From the NCBI RefSeq assembly GCF_018531195.1, contig NZ_JAHDYS010000007.1:62001-126000 (forward strand): a stretch of 64,000 bases of DNA. The letters run 5' to 3'. A program made the position numbers and the translations under genes. Positions within the stretch are counted from its first letter, which is position 1. Every line of letters starts with the position of its first letter. The notes beneath the pieces are model-generated. The model made no database searches. It saw nothing but the letters and a program-made list of their open reading frames with translations, and was not told the DNA's origin. Shown here in pieces: positions 1-10,080 of the stretch. Origin of the DNA: Pelotalea chapellei (GTDB lineage Bacteria > Desulfobacterota > Desulfuromonadia > Geobacterales > Pseudopelobacteraceae).

Positions 1-881
1 ATTCTGCCGGGCTGCCCTTTCCTGGCGATAAGATGTTCGGTGAGCAGTCCGAAGATGGTTCCCGCAGCAAAACCGAACAGGTGCGCCCCCAGGTCTGTAT
101 TTTTTCCCTCTGTCCCCAGCACGGCCAGCAGTGCCAGGGCAGAGGCCACCGGGAGCAGCCAGCGTCGCTGCAGTTGGTGACGGTAACGCAAGAGACTTAT
201 CGCTCCCAATATGCCCACCGCACCGAACACGGCGGTGGATGCGCCAACGGAGCTGTGGCTGGGTTGTTGAACCATGGCATTAATCAGATTTCCGAGCATC
301 CCGGAGGCCAGGAGCAGAGTCCAGGCCAGTCCGGAACCTAGTTCACGACAGAGAAAGATGATGAAAATACCACCGATTCCCAGGTTGCTGGAAAGGTGCA
401 GCCAATCGGCATGAAGCGTCAGGGCAGTAACAACCCGCCACCACTGGCCATCCATAATGGCAGCAGCACTGGCTTTGCCAAGGCTGGTCCAGTCAGGGGA
501 ATATATACCGGGCAAAGCAAGATCCAACTGGATCAGGTTATGAAAAATTGCCAGCAACAACAGAATAGAGACGGTAGCCAGAGTGTTCTCTTTTAAAGAA
601 CGGGGCGGAGGAGCAAGTGGCGGCCAGTTCCTGTTCTCCTTTTCAAAAAGGGAAAGTTCAGTGCAAGCAAGTCGAATAAGATGCGGCGGCACCAGCAGAC
701 GCTCCATGCCCTGCTCTCCCGGCTCAAGACGACATGGAATAGAACGAGCCTCCAGCACCAGGGCCCATAAATTTACGCGCCGGCTTGAAATATTTCGGCG
801 CGCCCCCCTCTCGATATATTCCAGTGGAAGAGCCTGCCACTCCTCTTCCACAGGGACGTTGTCTTCATCACCATTTTCCAT
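1..881 (-). CDS. Rhomboid family intramembrane serine protease (3' end outside window)
   Basis: Reading frame open from an ATG at 881 to the window edge, about 293 residues seen. A soluble N-terminal region of about 100 residues precedes a membrane core. Landmarks are a HLSSNLG segment (oxyanion/Asn loop), a GASTAVFG segment carrying the presumed nucleophile Ser, and DLGAHLFGF carrying the catalytic His of the last helices. Rhomboids usually have GxSG; here the residue after Ser is Thr, so activity is probable but not certain. The family cleaves membrane-anchored substrates inside the bilayer. No neighbour explains its target. The family call is firm; the substrate is unknown. Confidence 0.85.
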   Translation of the reverse strand, partial: MENGDEDNVPVEEEWQALPLEYIERGARRNISSRRVNLWALVLEARSIPCRLEPGEQGMERLLVPPHLIRLACTELSLFEKENRNWPPLAPPPRSLKENTLATVSILLLLAIFHNLIQLDLALPGIYSPDWTSLGKASAAAIMDGQWWRVVTALTLHADWLHLSSNLGIGGIFIIFLCRELGSGLAWTLLLASGMLGNLINAMVQQPSHSSVGASTAVFGAVGILGAISLLRYRHQLQRRWLLPVASALALLAVLGTEGKNTDLGAHLFGFAAGTIFGLLTEHLIARKGQPGR

Positions 882-1030
882 AGGACAACTATAACCATCC
901 CGACTCCGCTTTGCCATATCTATGAAAAAAAAGATGCCTCACGGCCTGGGGGAATTTCGGGGGTACATTGTCTTTTTCAGCTTTTGTCCTATAATTTTCA
1001 AGACAGTTACTGCCTGTTTTGGAGGGGTGC

Positions 1031-2413
1031 ATGCCAGAGACAGCTTGTGGTGCGGTTGCAGGAGAAGGCAATTCCTTTCGACAGATTCAATTAAAAAAAG
1101 GGGGAAGCTGCAAGCAATTAACTCTTGATCTCCAGAAAAAAGCTGTTTCTGATGACTGCATTACCCTGGAACGCGCTCTTGCCCGAACAGAGGAGCAATG
1201 CCGCCACTTGGAGATGCAGCTTTCAGGTGCCATGGCAGCGGCCCAAGCGGCTGACCGGGCGAAATCGGATTTCCTGAACCTCATGAATCACGAAGTCCGT
1301 ACTCCCATGAATGGAATCGTTGCCCTTGTAGAACTTCTTAATTCCCTTCCGAAAAGTAAACAGCAACAGGAATATCTGAATGGTATTCAGGCATCTTCAG
1401 ACAGCCTGCTGCACATCATCAATAATATTATCGACTACTCTCATCTTGCTTCTGGTGAACTGGCGCTTGAAGATGAGAGTTTCTCTCCTCGCGCTGTAAT
1501 TGAGGAGGCTGTTGGACCTCTGCTGAAGCTACCCAAAGAGAATATTGACTACATTCAGGATGTTGAGGAGACGGTTCCTGCCTTGCTCCGTGGCGACCCC
1601 CGCAGGCTCAGGCAAATCATAGGCAACCTGATTTCAAATGCCATCAAGTTCACCGAACAGGGCACCATTCGCCTTTCCCTTCACCTTACCCAGCAGACTG
1701 ACACACACGCCACACTTCATTTCACCATCGCGGATACCGGAACAGGCATTCCTCCCGGTTTCAGAGAAAGGATCTTTGACCCTTTTATACAGGCGGATTC
1801 CTCAAGCACCCGGAAATGTGGCGGTGCGGGGCTGGGGCTGACAATCGCCCGGCAACTGGCGGAATTGATGGGAGGCAGCATCCGGCTTGGTCGTGAAAGT
1901 GACAAGGGCAGCACTTTTCATTTCGACGTGCCGCTCAAAATGGATATCAGACAGGAAACCACCGCATGTTCGGCGGAAAAGGATCAGCGGAGTCTATTGC
2001 AGTGGGGGGGGCGTTCTCTTCACATTCTGCTGGCCGAAGATCATGAAACCAACAGGAATTTAACTGAAAAAATCCTCAGAAGATTGGGACATACAGTATC
2101 CGCGGCTTATAACGGCAAAAAAGCCGTCGATATCAATGAACAGGAATCTTTTGACCTGATCCTGATGGATATGGAAATGCCGGAGATGGATGGTTGGGAG
2201 GCCACCAGTATTATCAGAAAGCGTGAAGCGGCGGGCACGAGACATGTGCCCATAATTGCCGTTACCGCTCACGCCATAAAAGGAAACAGGGAAATGCTGA
2301 TGGCTTCCGGATTCGATGGTTACATGTCGAAACCCATCGATTTCGTAGCTCTGACAAGGGAAATGAAACGTCTTGCGTCAACAATCGTTACCGGAGTACC
2401 GCCTCGGCCATAA
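1031..2413 (+). CDS. Hybrid histidine kinase without sensor domain (HisKA-HATPase-REC)
   Basis: About 460 residues. Domains in order: a short N-terminal stretch with a coiled-coil-like segment, HisKA with H-box NHEVRTPMNG, a HATPase_c domain with N box (NLISNAIKFT) and glycine-rich boxes (ADTGTGIP, GGAGLGLTIA), and a C-terminal receiver with phospho-acceptor Asp in LILMDMEMPEMDG. There is no membrane segment or recognised sensor domain, so it is likely cytosolic and driven by a partner. I chose ATG 1031 because a GGAGGGG ribosome site lies just upstream; an in-frame TTG at 1019 is the alternative. Its 3' end overlaps the oppositely oriented FeS oxidoreductase gene by 26 bp. Target unknown. 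Confidence 0.88.
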   Translation: MPETACGAVAGEGNSFRQIQLKKGGSCKQLTLDLQKKAVSDDCITLERALARTEEQCRHLEMQLSGAMAAAQAADRAKSDFLNLMNHEVRTPMNGIVALVELLNSLPKSKQQQEYLNGIQASSDSLLHIINNIIDYSHLASGELALEDESFSPRAVIEEAVGPLLKLPKENIDYIQDVEETVPALLRGDPRRLRQIIGNLISNAIKFTEQGTIRLSLHLTQQTDTHATLHFTIADTGTGIPPGFRERIFDPFIQADSSSTRKCGGAGLGLTIARQLAELMGGSIRLGRESDKGSTFHFDVPLKMDIRQETTACSAEKDQRSLLQWGGRSLHILLAEDHETNRNLTEKILRRLGHTVSAAYNGKKAVDINEQESFDLILMDMEMPEMDGWEATSIIRKREAAGTRHVPIIAVTAHAIKGNREMLMASGFDGYMSKPIDFVALTREMKRLASTIVTGVPPRP

Positions 2414-4382
2414 CCTCAGCCAGGTCCCTGACCCTCACTCCTTCACTCTTGACGTCCTTCAGCCCATCCTCGAACATCGTCATGCAGTAAGGGCAGGAAA
2501 CACAGATAGTCTCGGGCTTCTGCTCAAGCGCCTCTTTCACACGGGCAAGATTGATTCGCTCCCCGCCATGCTCTTCCATCCACATGCGGCCTCCACCGGC
2601 GCCGCAGCAGAAAGCATTATTCCGGTTGCGCTCCATTTCTGCTGGAGCTGCACCTGTGGCTGCGGCAATGACTTCTCGCGGCGCATCGTACACATCATTA
2701 TGGCGCCCGAGGTAGCAGGAATCATGAAAAACCACCGATCCGAACTCTGCCGTGGTCTTATCAAGAACAAGCCGACCATCCTGAACAAGATTGCGCAAGA
2801 GTTCCGAGTGGTGAATCACTTCCAGCTCCAGCCCAAACTGACGGTAGTCGTTCTTGAAGGTCGTGAAACAGTGGGGACATTGAACAATTACCTTCTTCAC
2901 GCCCCGTTCCTTGAATAACGCCACGTTTTCCCGCGCCATTTTATCAAAAAGGTATTCATTGCCCAGACGCCGCACACTGTCCCCGCAACATTTTTCCTCC
3001 TTGCCGAGAATCCCCCAGGAAACACCTGCCTTGTCCAGCAGTTGGGTCATGGCAACGGTCACATGTTTGTTGCGTGCATCAAACGAACCGGCGCATCCTA
3101 CATAGAACAGGTATTCGGTCGTGTCGCTGTCAAAAGGTTTGACATCAAGGGTGGCAGACCACTTTGTGCGTTCCGAAGGAGCAATGCCCCAGGGATTGCT
3201 GCGCCCCTCCATGTTTTCAAAGAGGTTGAGCAATTCTTCTGGGAACCTGGCTTCGGTTTCCACGAAATGACGCCGCATCTGAATGATCTTGGGCATCTGT
3301 TCGATAAAGACCGGGCAGGCTTCCATGCAGGCACCGCAGGTGGTGCAGGCCCAGATTGCTTCATCACAGCAATGTTCCTCACCCTCTTCACCAATCAGCG
3401 CCTTTACCGGCTGCTGACCGTTTTTCAGGCCGGGGCCGTTTTTCAACAAGTTCACTTTAATATCATGAATAATTCCACGCGGGTTAAGCGGCTTTTTAGT
3501 CAGGCTGGCGGGGCATGCATTCTGACAGCGCCCGCATTCAGTACAGGAAAAGGAATCAAGCAGGTCTTTCCAGGTAAAGTGATCGACCCGATCTACTCCA
3601 AAGGTGTTACCCGCCTTGAATTCTTCACGTGGCACGGTATTTGGTTTCTCAAGACGCCGGAAGAAACAGTTTGGAATTGCTGTCAGGATGTGCATGTGCT
3701 TGCTGTTGGGCAGATAGCAGATGAACGTCAGCAGGGCCAAGGCATGCAGCCACCAGGCTGCGCCGTGAATTGAACCAAGCTGGGCCTGGGGAAGCAGACC
3801 TGCAATCAGTGCGGAAACCGGCATCATTTTCCCGGCAGTCGCCAGGAATGAGGCTGGGTCAGAGTTGGAACGGTACATGATGGTGGCCAGTTCCGAGGCA
3901 TTAAGGAAGAAGTAGGCAACCATCAACATGCCGATCAGGGTCAGAATAACAAAAGCCTCGGCAGTGCGGGCCTCAGGGAACGGCGGAGCAACAATCCTGC
4001 GCACATAGGCAATGACAACCGCCCCCAGGGCCAGGATTGAAGCCATATCAATCATGAAGACAAGCGGGACATACAGCTCGAAAGGGAGCTTGATCAGCTT
4101 GATGCTCGGAAACAGGCCGTTCAGAATGAACTCGCTGTTCGCTACAAGCAGGATCAGGAATGTCCAGAATATGACGAAATGATTGATGCCGAATGGCTTG
4201 GCCAGCACCCGCTTCTGGGCAAAAGCATATTTCAGCATTTCCAGCACCCGCTGCCCCGGATTGTCGAAACGGTCTTCCCGCTGCCCGATGGTGAGCAGAC
4301 TGAAACGGCGCCAGCATCCCCAGGCAAAGATGGCAAGAGAAATAAAAAGAAGAACAGCGAATATGGTCGGACGTGATGTCAT
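2388..4382 (-). CDS. EtfAB-linked membrane FeS oxidoreductase (EMO, CCG-domain, HdrD-like)
   Basis: 664 residues. The N-terminal third has about six hydrophobic helices resembling the nitrate reductase gamma/cytochrome b type membrane domain. Then come two ferredoxin-type motifs (CTECGRCQNACP and CTTCGACMEACP) and two CCG cysteine-rich domains (CCGDSVRR and CCGAGGGR). This architecture is that of proteins that pass electrons from EtfAB to menaquinone during fatty-acid or aromatic-acid oxidation. It is the last gene of a unit with etfB and etfA on the same strand, which supports that role. GAGG precedes ATG 4382. The substrate-side acyl-CoA dehydrogenase is not in this window. Confidence 0.88.
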   Translation of the reverse strand: MTSRPTIFAVLLFISLAIFAWGCWRRFSLLTIGQREDRFDNPGQRVLEMLKYAFAQKRVLAKPFGINHFVIFWTFLILLVANSEFILNGLFPSIKLIKLPFELYVPLVFMIDMASILALGAVVIAYVRRIVAPPFPEARTAEAFVILTLIGMLMVAYFFLNASELATIMYRSNSDPASFLATAGKMMPVSALIAGLLPQAQLGSIHGAAWWLHALALLTFICYLPNSKHMHILTAIPNCFFRRLEKPNTVPREEFKAGNTFGVDRVDHFTWKDLLDSFSCTECGRCQNACPASLTKKPLNPRGIIHDIKVNLLKNGPGLKNGQQPVKALIGEEGEEHCCDEAIWACTTCGACMEACPVFIEQMPKIIQMRRHFVETEARFPEELLNLFENMEGRSNPWGIAPSERTKWSATLDVKPFDSDTTEYLFYVGCAGSFDARNKHVTVAMTQLLDKAGVSWGILGKEEKCCGDSVRRLGNEYLFDKMARENVALFKERGVKKVIVQCPHCFTTFKNDYRQFGLELEVIHHSELLRNLVQDGRLVLDKTTAEFGSVVFHDSCYLGRHNDVYDAPREVIAAATGAAPAEMERNRNNAFCCGAGGGRMWMEEHGGERINLARVKEALEQKPETICVSCPYCMTMFEDGLKDVKSEGVRVRDLAEVMAEAVLR

Positions 4383-4453
4383 GGTTGAACCTCAGTAATA
4401 TCGAAGGCTGGAAAGAATTGGAACAGTCGTCAAAGGAGTAATTCCCAAGGGAG

Positions 4454-5776
4454 CTAGGAGTTTTTCCGTTTAATTTCCCGGATTTTTTTTGTCAGGGCCG
4501 GTATCACCTGAAACAGGTCGCCCACTATTCCATAACTGGCAACTTCAAAAATCGGAGCTTGTGGATCCCTGTTGATGGCAATGACCATATCTGAATCCTG
4601 CATGCCCACCAGATGCTGAATAGCGCCGGAAATGCCGCAGGCGATGTAGATCTTGGGGCGAACCGTCTTACCAGTCTGTCCCACCTGACGATCTGTCGGC
4701 ATCCATCCGGCATCAACGGCACTGCGGGATGCGCCCACGACACCGCCTAATTCCTCGGCCAGTTCATGAAGAATGGCAAAGTTTTCAGGAGACATCATGC
4801 CGCGTCCTCCGGAGACGATAAATTCGGCACCGGTAATGTCAACTGCACTTTTGTTGTGGCTGTCTCGTATGATTTCGATGACCTTGGTCAGAATGCTTTC
4901 TTCAGGAACAGTGAAATCCTCGCGAATGATCGTACCAACCGCACCCGGTTTGTGTTCCGGCATCGGCATGACATTGGGACGCACCGTAGCCATCTGGGGA
5001 CGGAACTTGTCACACATAATGGTGGCCATGATGTTGCCGCCAAAGGCAGGTCGTGTCTGCATCAGGTTGCGCTTGTCGTCAATGCCCAATCCGGTGCAGT
5101 CGGCGGTCAGGCCGGTGGCGACTTTGGTGGCAACGGCACCCGCCAGATCGCGCCCCATGCCGGTGGCTCCCATCAGGATTACTTCCGGCTTGTGTTTTGT
5201 GATCAGGTGGCAGCAGGCTTCGAGATAGGCTTCGGTGCGATAGTGAAAAAATACGGGAGCATCGACGAGATACGCCTTGGTTGCGCCATAGGCAAAGGCT
5301 TCTGTGCAGAGATGCTCGACCTTGTGGCCGATGATCAAGGCACACAGTTCAACACCAAGTTTTGCTGCCAGTTCCTGGCCTACGCCAAGCAGTTCCCAGG
5401 AAACCTTTGCCGACTCCCCTTCAGTCTGTTCGATGAAAACCCAGACACCACGATATTGGGCCAGTTTAGCGGCAATGGCAGCCGCTTCGGGGTCAAGCTC
5501 CTCTTCCACAGGTGCAGCTGAAGTGGCCAGTTGTTCCAGTATCTTCAACTCTTCCGGAGTAAAGTACATCTCCAGGGCGCTGGCCGGGCAAATCTTGACG
5601 CACTTCTGACAGCCAATGCACTTGGCCGAATCGATGATCGGCTCCCCTGAGTCGGTCATTTCAACACAGTTTACCGGGCAAACACTTTGGCATCGAGCGC
5701 CGCAGGCAATACAGGTATCTGCCAACAGACGGGCAACGCCGCGCGGCCGCTTTGGTTTAGGCTTTTGTTCAGTCAT
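4454..5776 (-). CDS. etfA: Electron transfer flavoprotein alpha subunit with N-terminal two-cluster ferredoxin domain
   Basis: 440 residues. Residues about 18-72 form a ferredoxin domain: the second motif is the normal CIGCQKCVKICP, but the first is CIACGARCQSVCP, with three residues instead of two between Cys 2 and Cys 3. The rest is EtfA, ending in the FAD-binding C-terminal domain (SGGRGM, GASRSAVDAGW, GQTGKTVRPKIYIACGISG). With EtfB it carries electrons from acyl-CoA dehydrogenases to the membrane FeS protein encoded 71 bp downstream. AAGGATG lies before ATG 5776. The fused ferredoxin suggests an added FeS relay, as in other anaerobic Etf systems. Confidence 0.93.
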   Translation of the reverse strand: MTEQKPKPKRPRGVARLLADTCIACGARCQSVCPVNCVEMTDSGEPIIDSAKCIGCQKCVKICPASALEMYFTPEELKILEQLATSAAPVEEELDPEAAAIAAKLAQYRGVWVFIEQTEGESAKVSWELLGVGQELAAKLGVELCALIIGHKVEHLCTEAFAYGATKAYLVDAPVFFHYRTEAYLEACCHLITKHKPEVILMGATGMGRDLAGAVATKVATGLTADCTGLGIDDKRNLMQTRPAFGGNIMATIMCDKFRPQMATVRPNVMPMPEHKPGAVGTIIREDFTVPEESILTKVIEIIRDSHNKSAVDITGAEFIVSGGRGMMSPENFAILHELAEELGGVVGASRSAVDAGWMPTDRQVGQTGKTVRPKIYIACGISGAIQHLVGMQDSDMVIAINRDPQAPIFEVASYGIVGDLFQVIPALTKKIREIKRKNS

Positions 5777-5793
5777 GTCACATCCTTATTGTA

Positions 5794-5859
5794 AAGGCTG
5801 AGGTTAAGGCTGAGGTTGAGACAAGGCTGTTACCTTGACCTTAACCTCAACCTTAGCCT
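5794..5859. repeat. Inverted array of GGTTRAG heptad-like repeats (family C, copy 1)
   Basis: The left arm is runs of AAGGCTGAGGTTAAGG and GAGGTTGAG; the right arm (5833-5859) is its near complement with CCTTAACCTCAACCTT. It fills the etfB-etfA spacer and can fold into one long hairpin in the mRNA. The same unit recurs at 9631, 10030 and 10511, all between genes of operons. Confidence 0.8.
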
Positions 5860-5860
5860 G

Positions 5861-6676
5861 CTAGATTGGAAGCATATCCTTGGCCATCAGTTTTTCAATC
5901 AACAGCGCAGCCGTTCCTTCCGGATCGGCATAGCCATCTCCCAAAATCTCCCCTACCACCCGTTCCGGGGAAAAAATCTTGCTGACCCATGTCGGAGATC
6001 CTTTGAGACCTATGGACTGCTCATCCAGCTTGAGCACCTGATTGTTCCACACCTCCACCTGCGCATCGGCAGCAGCCAGGCGCATGGGAACTTTCGGGTA
6101 GCGCGGCCGGTTCAGCTCCCGCACTACGGTCAACATGGCCGGTAGAGGAGCTTCAACTATTTCGTGGCGCCCTTCCAGTTTGCGACTGACGCGAATCCTT
6201 TTTTGGGAAAGGTCAAGATTTTCTATACGGTCAACCAGGGTAAGCTGCTGATAACCGAGTCGACTGGCAATGCCGGGTCCCACCTGGGCCGTATCGCCGT
6301 CAATGGTCTGTTTGCCGCATAGCACCAGCCCCACCTCGTCCATTTCGGTATTCAGCTTGCTAATGGCTGCAGAAAGTACGTTACTGGTAGCCAAAGTGTC
6401 GGCTCCCCCGAATACACGATCCGAGAGAAGAATGGCTTTATCAACTCCCAGAGCAAGCGCCTTCTTCAAGGTAGCTTCGGCATTGGGTGGTCCCATTGAT
6501 ATGGCTGCCACTTTGCACCGGAAGCGGTCCTTCAGGCGCAGGGACTCCTCCAGAGCGTGGGTGTCATAAGGGTTGACGATGAAAGGGATACCTTCCCTGA
6601 CCAAAGTATTGGTGACCGGATCGATTTGAACCTGGGTGGTGTCCGGAACCTGTTTGATACAAACAACGATAAGCAT
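5861..6676 (-). CDS. etfB: Electron transfer flavoprotein beta subunit
   Basis: About 271 residues. It begins MLIVVCIKQVPDT and contains the EtfB nucleotide-binding and dimer-contact stretches (CGKQTIDGDTAQVGPGIASRLG, followed by a GRHEIVEAPLPA region). It pairs with EtfA, encoded next, to form the soluble FAD-containing electron carrier. I use ATG 6676, preceded by GAGGCG, rather than an in-frame TTG 24 bp upstream. First gene of the etfB-etfA-EMO unit; an inverted GGTTRAG repeat separates it from etfA. Confidence 0.93.
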   Translation of the reverse strand: MLIVVCIKQVPDTTQVQIDPVTNTLVREGIPFIVNPYDTHALEESLRLKDRFRCKVAAISMGPPNAEATLKKALALGVDKAILLSDRVFGGADTLATSNVLSAAISKLNTEMDEVGLVLCGKQTIDGDTAQVGPGIASRLGYQQLTLVDRIENLDLSQKRIRVSRKLEGRHEIVEAPLPAMLTVVRELNRPRYPKVPMRLAAADAQVEVWNNQVLKLDEQSIGLKGSPTWVSKIFSPERVVGEILGDGYADPEGTAALLIEKLMAKDMLPI

Positions 6677-6987
6677 GGACGCCTCACTTAATTTGCTCAA
6701 AAATTAATCACTTTAGAAAAACTCTTTTGCGTACAACGCCAAACCCTATTACCTCATGCCACAAGAAGATGCAAGTGTTTACAATTTCACGAAATATTGT
6801 TACTTTAACTAAAAATGGATCTGCGTCGTCAGAGTAACACTATTAAAATATTATGAGTACCATCACAACACAACTCCGTCCAAGCACTTTCAGAAATTTC
6901 TTACGCTGATTCCTCACCTTCTTGCGAATGCCCAAAAATCAATCATTTGCACATTTTTTACACAAGCTGCACATTATAAAAGCAAAT

Positions 6988-7017
6988 AGGCGCGCTTTGT
7001 GCTTACATTTTAAGCAC
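6988..7017 (+). promoter_or_regulatory. Candidate sigma-54 promoter of gdhA overlapped by an inverted repeat
   Basis: AGGCGCG and TTGTGCTT place GG (6989-6990) and GC (7001-7002) exactly 10 nt apart, the -24/-12 spacing. The inverted repeat GTGCTT-N7-AAGCAC (6999-7017) covers the -12 side. The 390 bp gene-free stretch 6677-7066 otherwise holds two GCACATT direct repeats (6949, 6969) and no ORF. A sigma-54 promoter would tie gdhA to nitrogen control, as reported in Geobacter. Confidence 0.55.
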
Positions 7018-7054
7018 TGCACAAAAAAGTGCTGGCAAATTTTTAATCACCTAA

Positions 7055-8413
<1,359 letters not shown>

Positions 8414-8452
8414 CAGCTGCTAGCACCTGTCTTTATCGAAATTGTTTCACTG

Positions 8453-8477
8453 AAAGCCCGGCTTCGTGCCGGGCTTT
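8453..8477. terminator. Intrinsic terminator between gdhA and draT
   Basis: AAAGCCCGGC-TTCGT-GCCGGGCTTTT: perfect 10 bp stem, small loop, T-tract. The A-tract on the other side makes it usable by the convergent draT operon as well. Confidence 0.9.
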
Positions 8478-8478
8478 T

Positions 8479-9276
8479 CTATATTGTACACATTACCTTG
8501 CGCACCCGGTAATCGCCACCTATCACCAGGTATTCCTCTTCTCCCTTCAGAATGCTGCCCGGCAGCAAGCCCCCGTAGAAGAAGATCTTGGCAAGTGGAA
8601 CGTGCACCTCCCACACTGTTGATCCGAACTCCCAGGCGCGCTCCTCTTCAGCGGTACATGAAACCAGATTATTGAATCGCACTATCTGCTCGCGACGGCT
8701 TACTTGCTCAAGCAGGTCATACTCCGCTGCATCACAGGTACCTCGATAGAGAATCTGAGCTGCAGTTTCAGAATTGCTCCGCTGCAGCTCGTACTGGCAA
8801 TATTCATAGAGCAGATCAAGTTGGGACTGAATCGCATTGGTACGTGCGCTTCCCCTCATCACATCAACCGTAAAGTTGAAATATTCCTCACCATGCAGAT
8901 CAGTTATCCTGGCACGATGAAAAGTTGGGGCAATTCCCATCCTGCTCTCAACCCAGCGTTTCAGCACCGCTCCTTCAACTGAATTTGAATCCATCATCCA
9001 GCCGCGCAGAAACCTGAGATAGCTGTTTTTGATGCTCTTGCGCGCACTGTCGGTGGCCTGGTCCTGCCAGAGATGCAGCTGAAACTTCACAGACATGTAA
9101 TCGTTGAACACCACCGCACGCTCTTCCTGTGAGGCAATGTCGGCCAGTCTTTCAAACAGGAACCGGTTTCCTTCCCTGACCCCCTGGATCGATAGAGGCT
9201 GGGGATTGTCGTTAAAATGCCGCGAAGCGATCACCCAGGGGGGAAGGTTACAATGATTGAAAGAATTATGGCTCAT
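8479..9276 (-). CDS. draT: NAD+-dinitrogen-reductase ADP-ribosyltransferase (DraT)
   Basis: About 265 residues from ATG 9276; an in-frame ATG at 9333 would overlap the upstream gene by 49 bp. It matches the DraT family along its length (LPPWVIASRHFN, YLRFLRGWMMDSNSVEGAVLKRWVESR, ILYRGT, EERAWEFGSTVWEVHVPLAKIFFY). DraT transfers ADP-ribose from NAD+ to an arginine of NifH, switching nitrogenase off when ammonium appears or energy falls. It is the last gene of the nifEN operon, so it is made together with the FeMo-co assembly proteins; its reversing enzyme DraG is at 35.6 kb. Confidence 0.92.
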   Translation of the reverse strand: MSHNSFNHCNLPPWVIASRHFNDNPQPLSIQGVREGNRFLFERLADIASQEERAVVFNDYMSVKFQLHLWQDQATDSARKSIKNSYLRFLRGWMMDSNSVEGAVLKRWVESRMGIAPTFHRARITDLHGEEYFNFTVDVMRGSARTNAIQSQLDLLYEYCQYELQRSNSETAAQILYRGTCDAAEYDLLEQVSRREQIVRFNNLVSCTAEEERAWEFGSTVWEVHVPLAKIFFYGGLLPGSILKGEEEYLVIGGDYRVRKVMCTI

Positions 9277-9284
9277 TCCGGTAT

Positions 9285-9614
9285 TCACAGAATTTTTGCC
9301 ACCTCCACCAGCGTAAAGTGGATGGGACCGCATAATGTAAATGGTTCGATGCCGAGTTGCTCAAGCTCGCTCCGGGGATGTTCCCCCATCTGGGCAGTAA
9401 CCACCGCCCTGCAGCCGGCAAGTGCAGTACCGATGTCTCTGAGCAGATGCCCGCGCAAGGGGTGCTCCGGGTCATAGCTGCAATAGCGGTCAACCTTCTT
9501 CTCGTCAACCAGCCTGACTTCACCGTTCTCCACCTCATAGATCAGAAAACGCTCGGCATGACCGAAGTGCTGATTTATCTCTTTGCCATCTTTTGACGCA
9601 ACCGCGATGAGCAT
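9285..9614 (-). CDS. Small NifX/NafY-family FeMo-cofactor binding domain protein
   Basis: 109 residues, one domain of the dinitrogenase iron-molybdenum cofactor family. It begins MLIAVASKDGKEINQHFGHAERFLIYEV, where the QHFGHAE segment is the family signature. Such proteins hold NifB-co, the VK-cluster or FeMo-co during transfer. A GGAGG ribosome site precedes the ATG; it stops just before draT. It is a second, distinct copy besides nifX at 10081. Which precursor it binds cannot be told from sequence. Confidence 0.88.
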   Translation of the reverse strand: MLIAVASKDGKEINQHFGHAERFLIYEVENGEVRLVDEKKVDRYCSYDPEHPLRGHLLRDIGTALAGCRAVVTAQMGEHPRSELEQLGIEPFTLCGPIHFTLVEVAKIL

Positions 9615-9630
9615 AAACCACCTCCGAAAA

Positions 9631-9702
9631 CAGGTTGAGTTTGAGGTTGAGGTTAAGGAAGACCTTTAGCTCAACCTTTAGCTCAACCTTAACCTGAACC
9701 TG
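9631..9702. repeat. Inverted GGTTRAG array (family C, copy 2)
   Basis: CAGGTTGAG and GAGGTTGAGGTTAAGG on the left, CTCAACCTTAACCTGAACCTG on the right after a turn near 9660. It fills the spacer between the ferredoxin and the nifX-like gene. Confidence 0.8.
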
Positions 9703-9724
9703 TTTTTTCTGTTTTTCCCTGTTT

Positions 9725-9988
9725 CTATGCTTCGAGCGGTGCGAAGGAAAAGCACTTCTTGGGGCATGTCCTTCCGCAGGCCTGACACCCGATACAGTTG
9801 CCCTCCTTGCCAATTGTCATGTAAGCCTTGGCGGAATCATCCTCATCCACCTCTTCATACGCCAGCACGTCCATTGCACAGACCTTGTAACAGCGGCCAC
9901 AACCAATGCAGACTTCCTTGTCGATAGCGGTAATAAACTGCGGGGTCCATTCCTTTTTGCTCTTGGTCAATCCGGTAATGTAGGCCAT
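9725..9988 (-). CDS. Nif-specific [4Fe-4S] ferredoxin III type (FdxB-like)
   Basis: 87 residues, starting MAYITGLTKSKKEW after an AGGAGGT site. Two four-cysteine motifs: CIGCGRCYKVC and CIGCQACGRTCP, the second separated from the first by an acidic insertion (EEVDEDD) as in nif-associated ferredoxin III. It likely supplies electrons to FeMo-co assembly or to NifH. It lies between nifX and the nifX-like gene in the nifEN operon. Longer frames starting upstream would run through the repeat at 10030 and are not credible. Confidence 0.9.
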   Translation of the reverse strand: MAYITGLTKSKKEWTPQFITAIDKEVCIGCGRCYKVCAMDVLAYEEVDEDDSAKAYMTIGKEGNCIGCQACGRTCPKKCFSFAPLEA

Positions 9989-10029
9989 TTTCTTATACCT
10001 CCTGTAGGGTTGGTTAGTTTGTCTTGTCA

Positions 10030-10056
10030 GGCTAAGGTTAAGGGTAAGGTTGAGGA
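10030..10056. repeat. GGTTRAG repeat (family C, copy 3)
   Basis: GGCTAAGGTTAAGGGTAAGG and then GGTTGAGG; single-orientation copy between nifX and the ferredoxin gene. Confidence 0.7.
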
Positions 10057-10080
10057 ATTTCCAGTCCCCGATCCCCAGGT

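Noticed and set aside
5794-5859. CRISPR-like or tandem array
   Set aside because: The GGTTRAG units have no unique spacers and form inverted rather than direct arrays.
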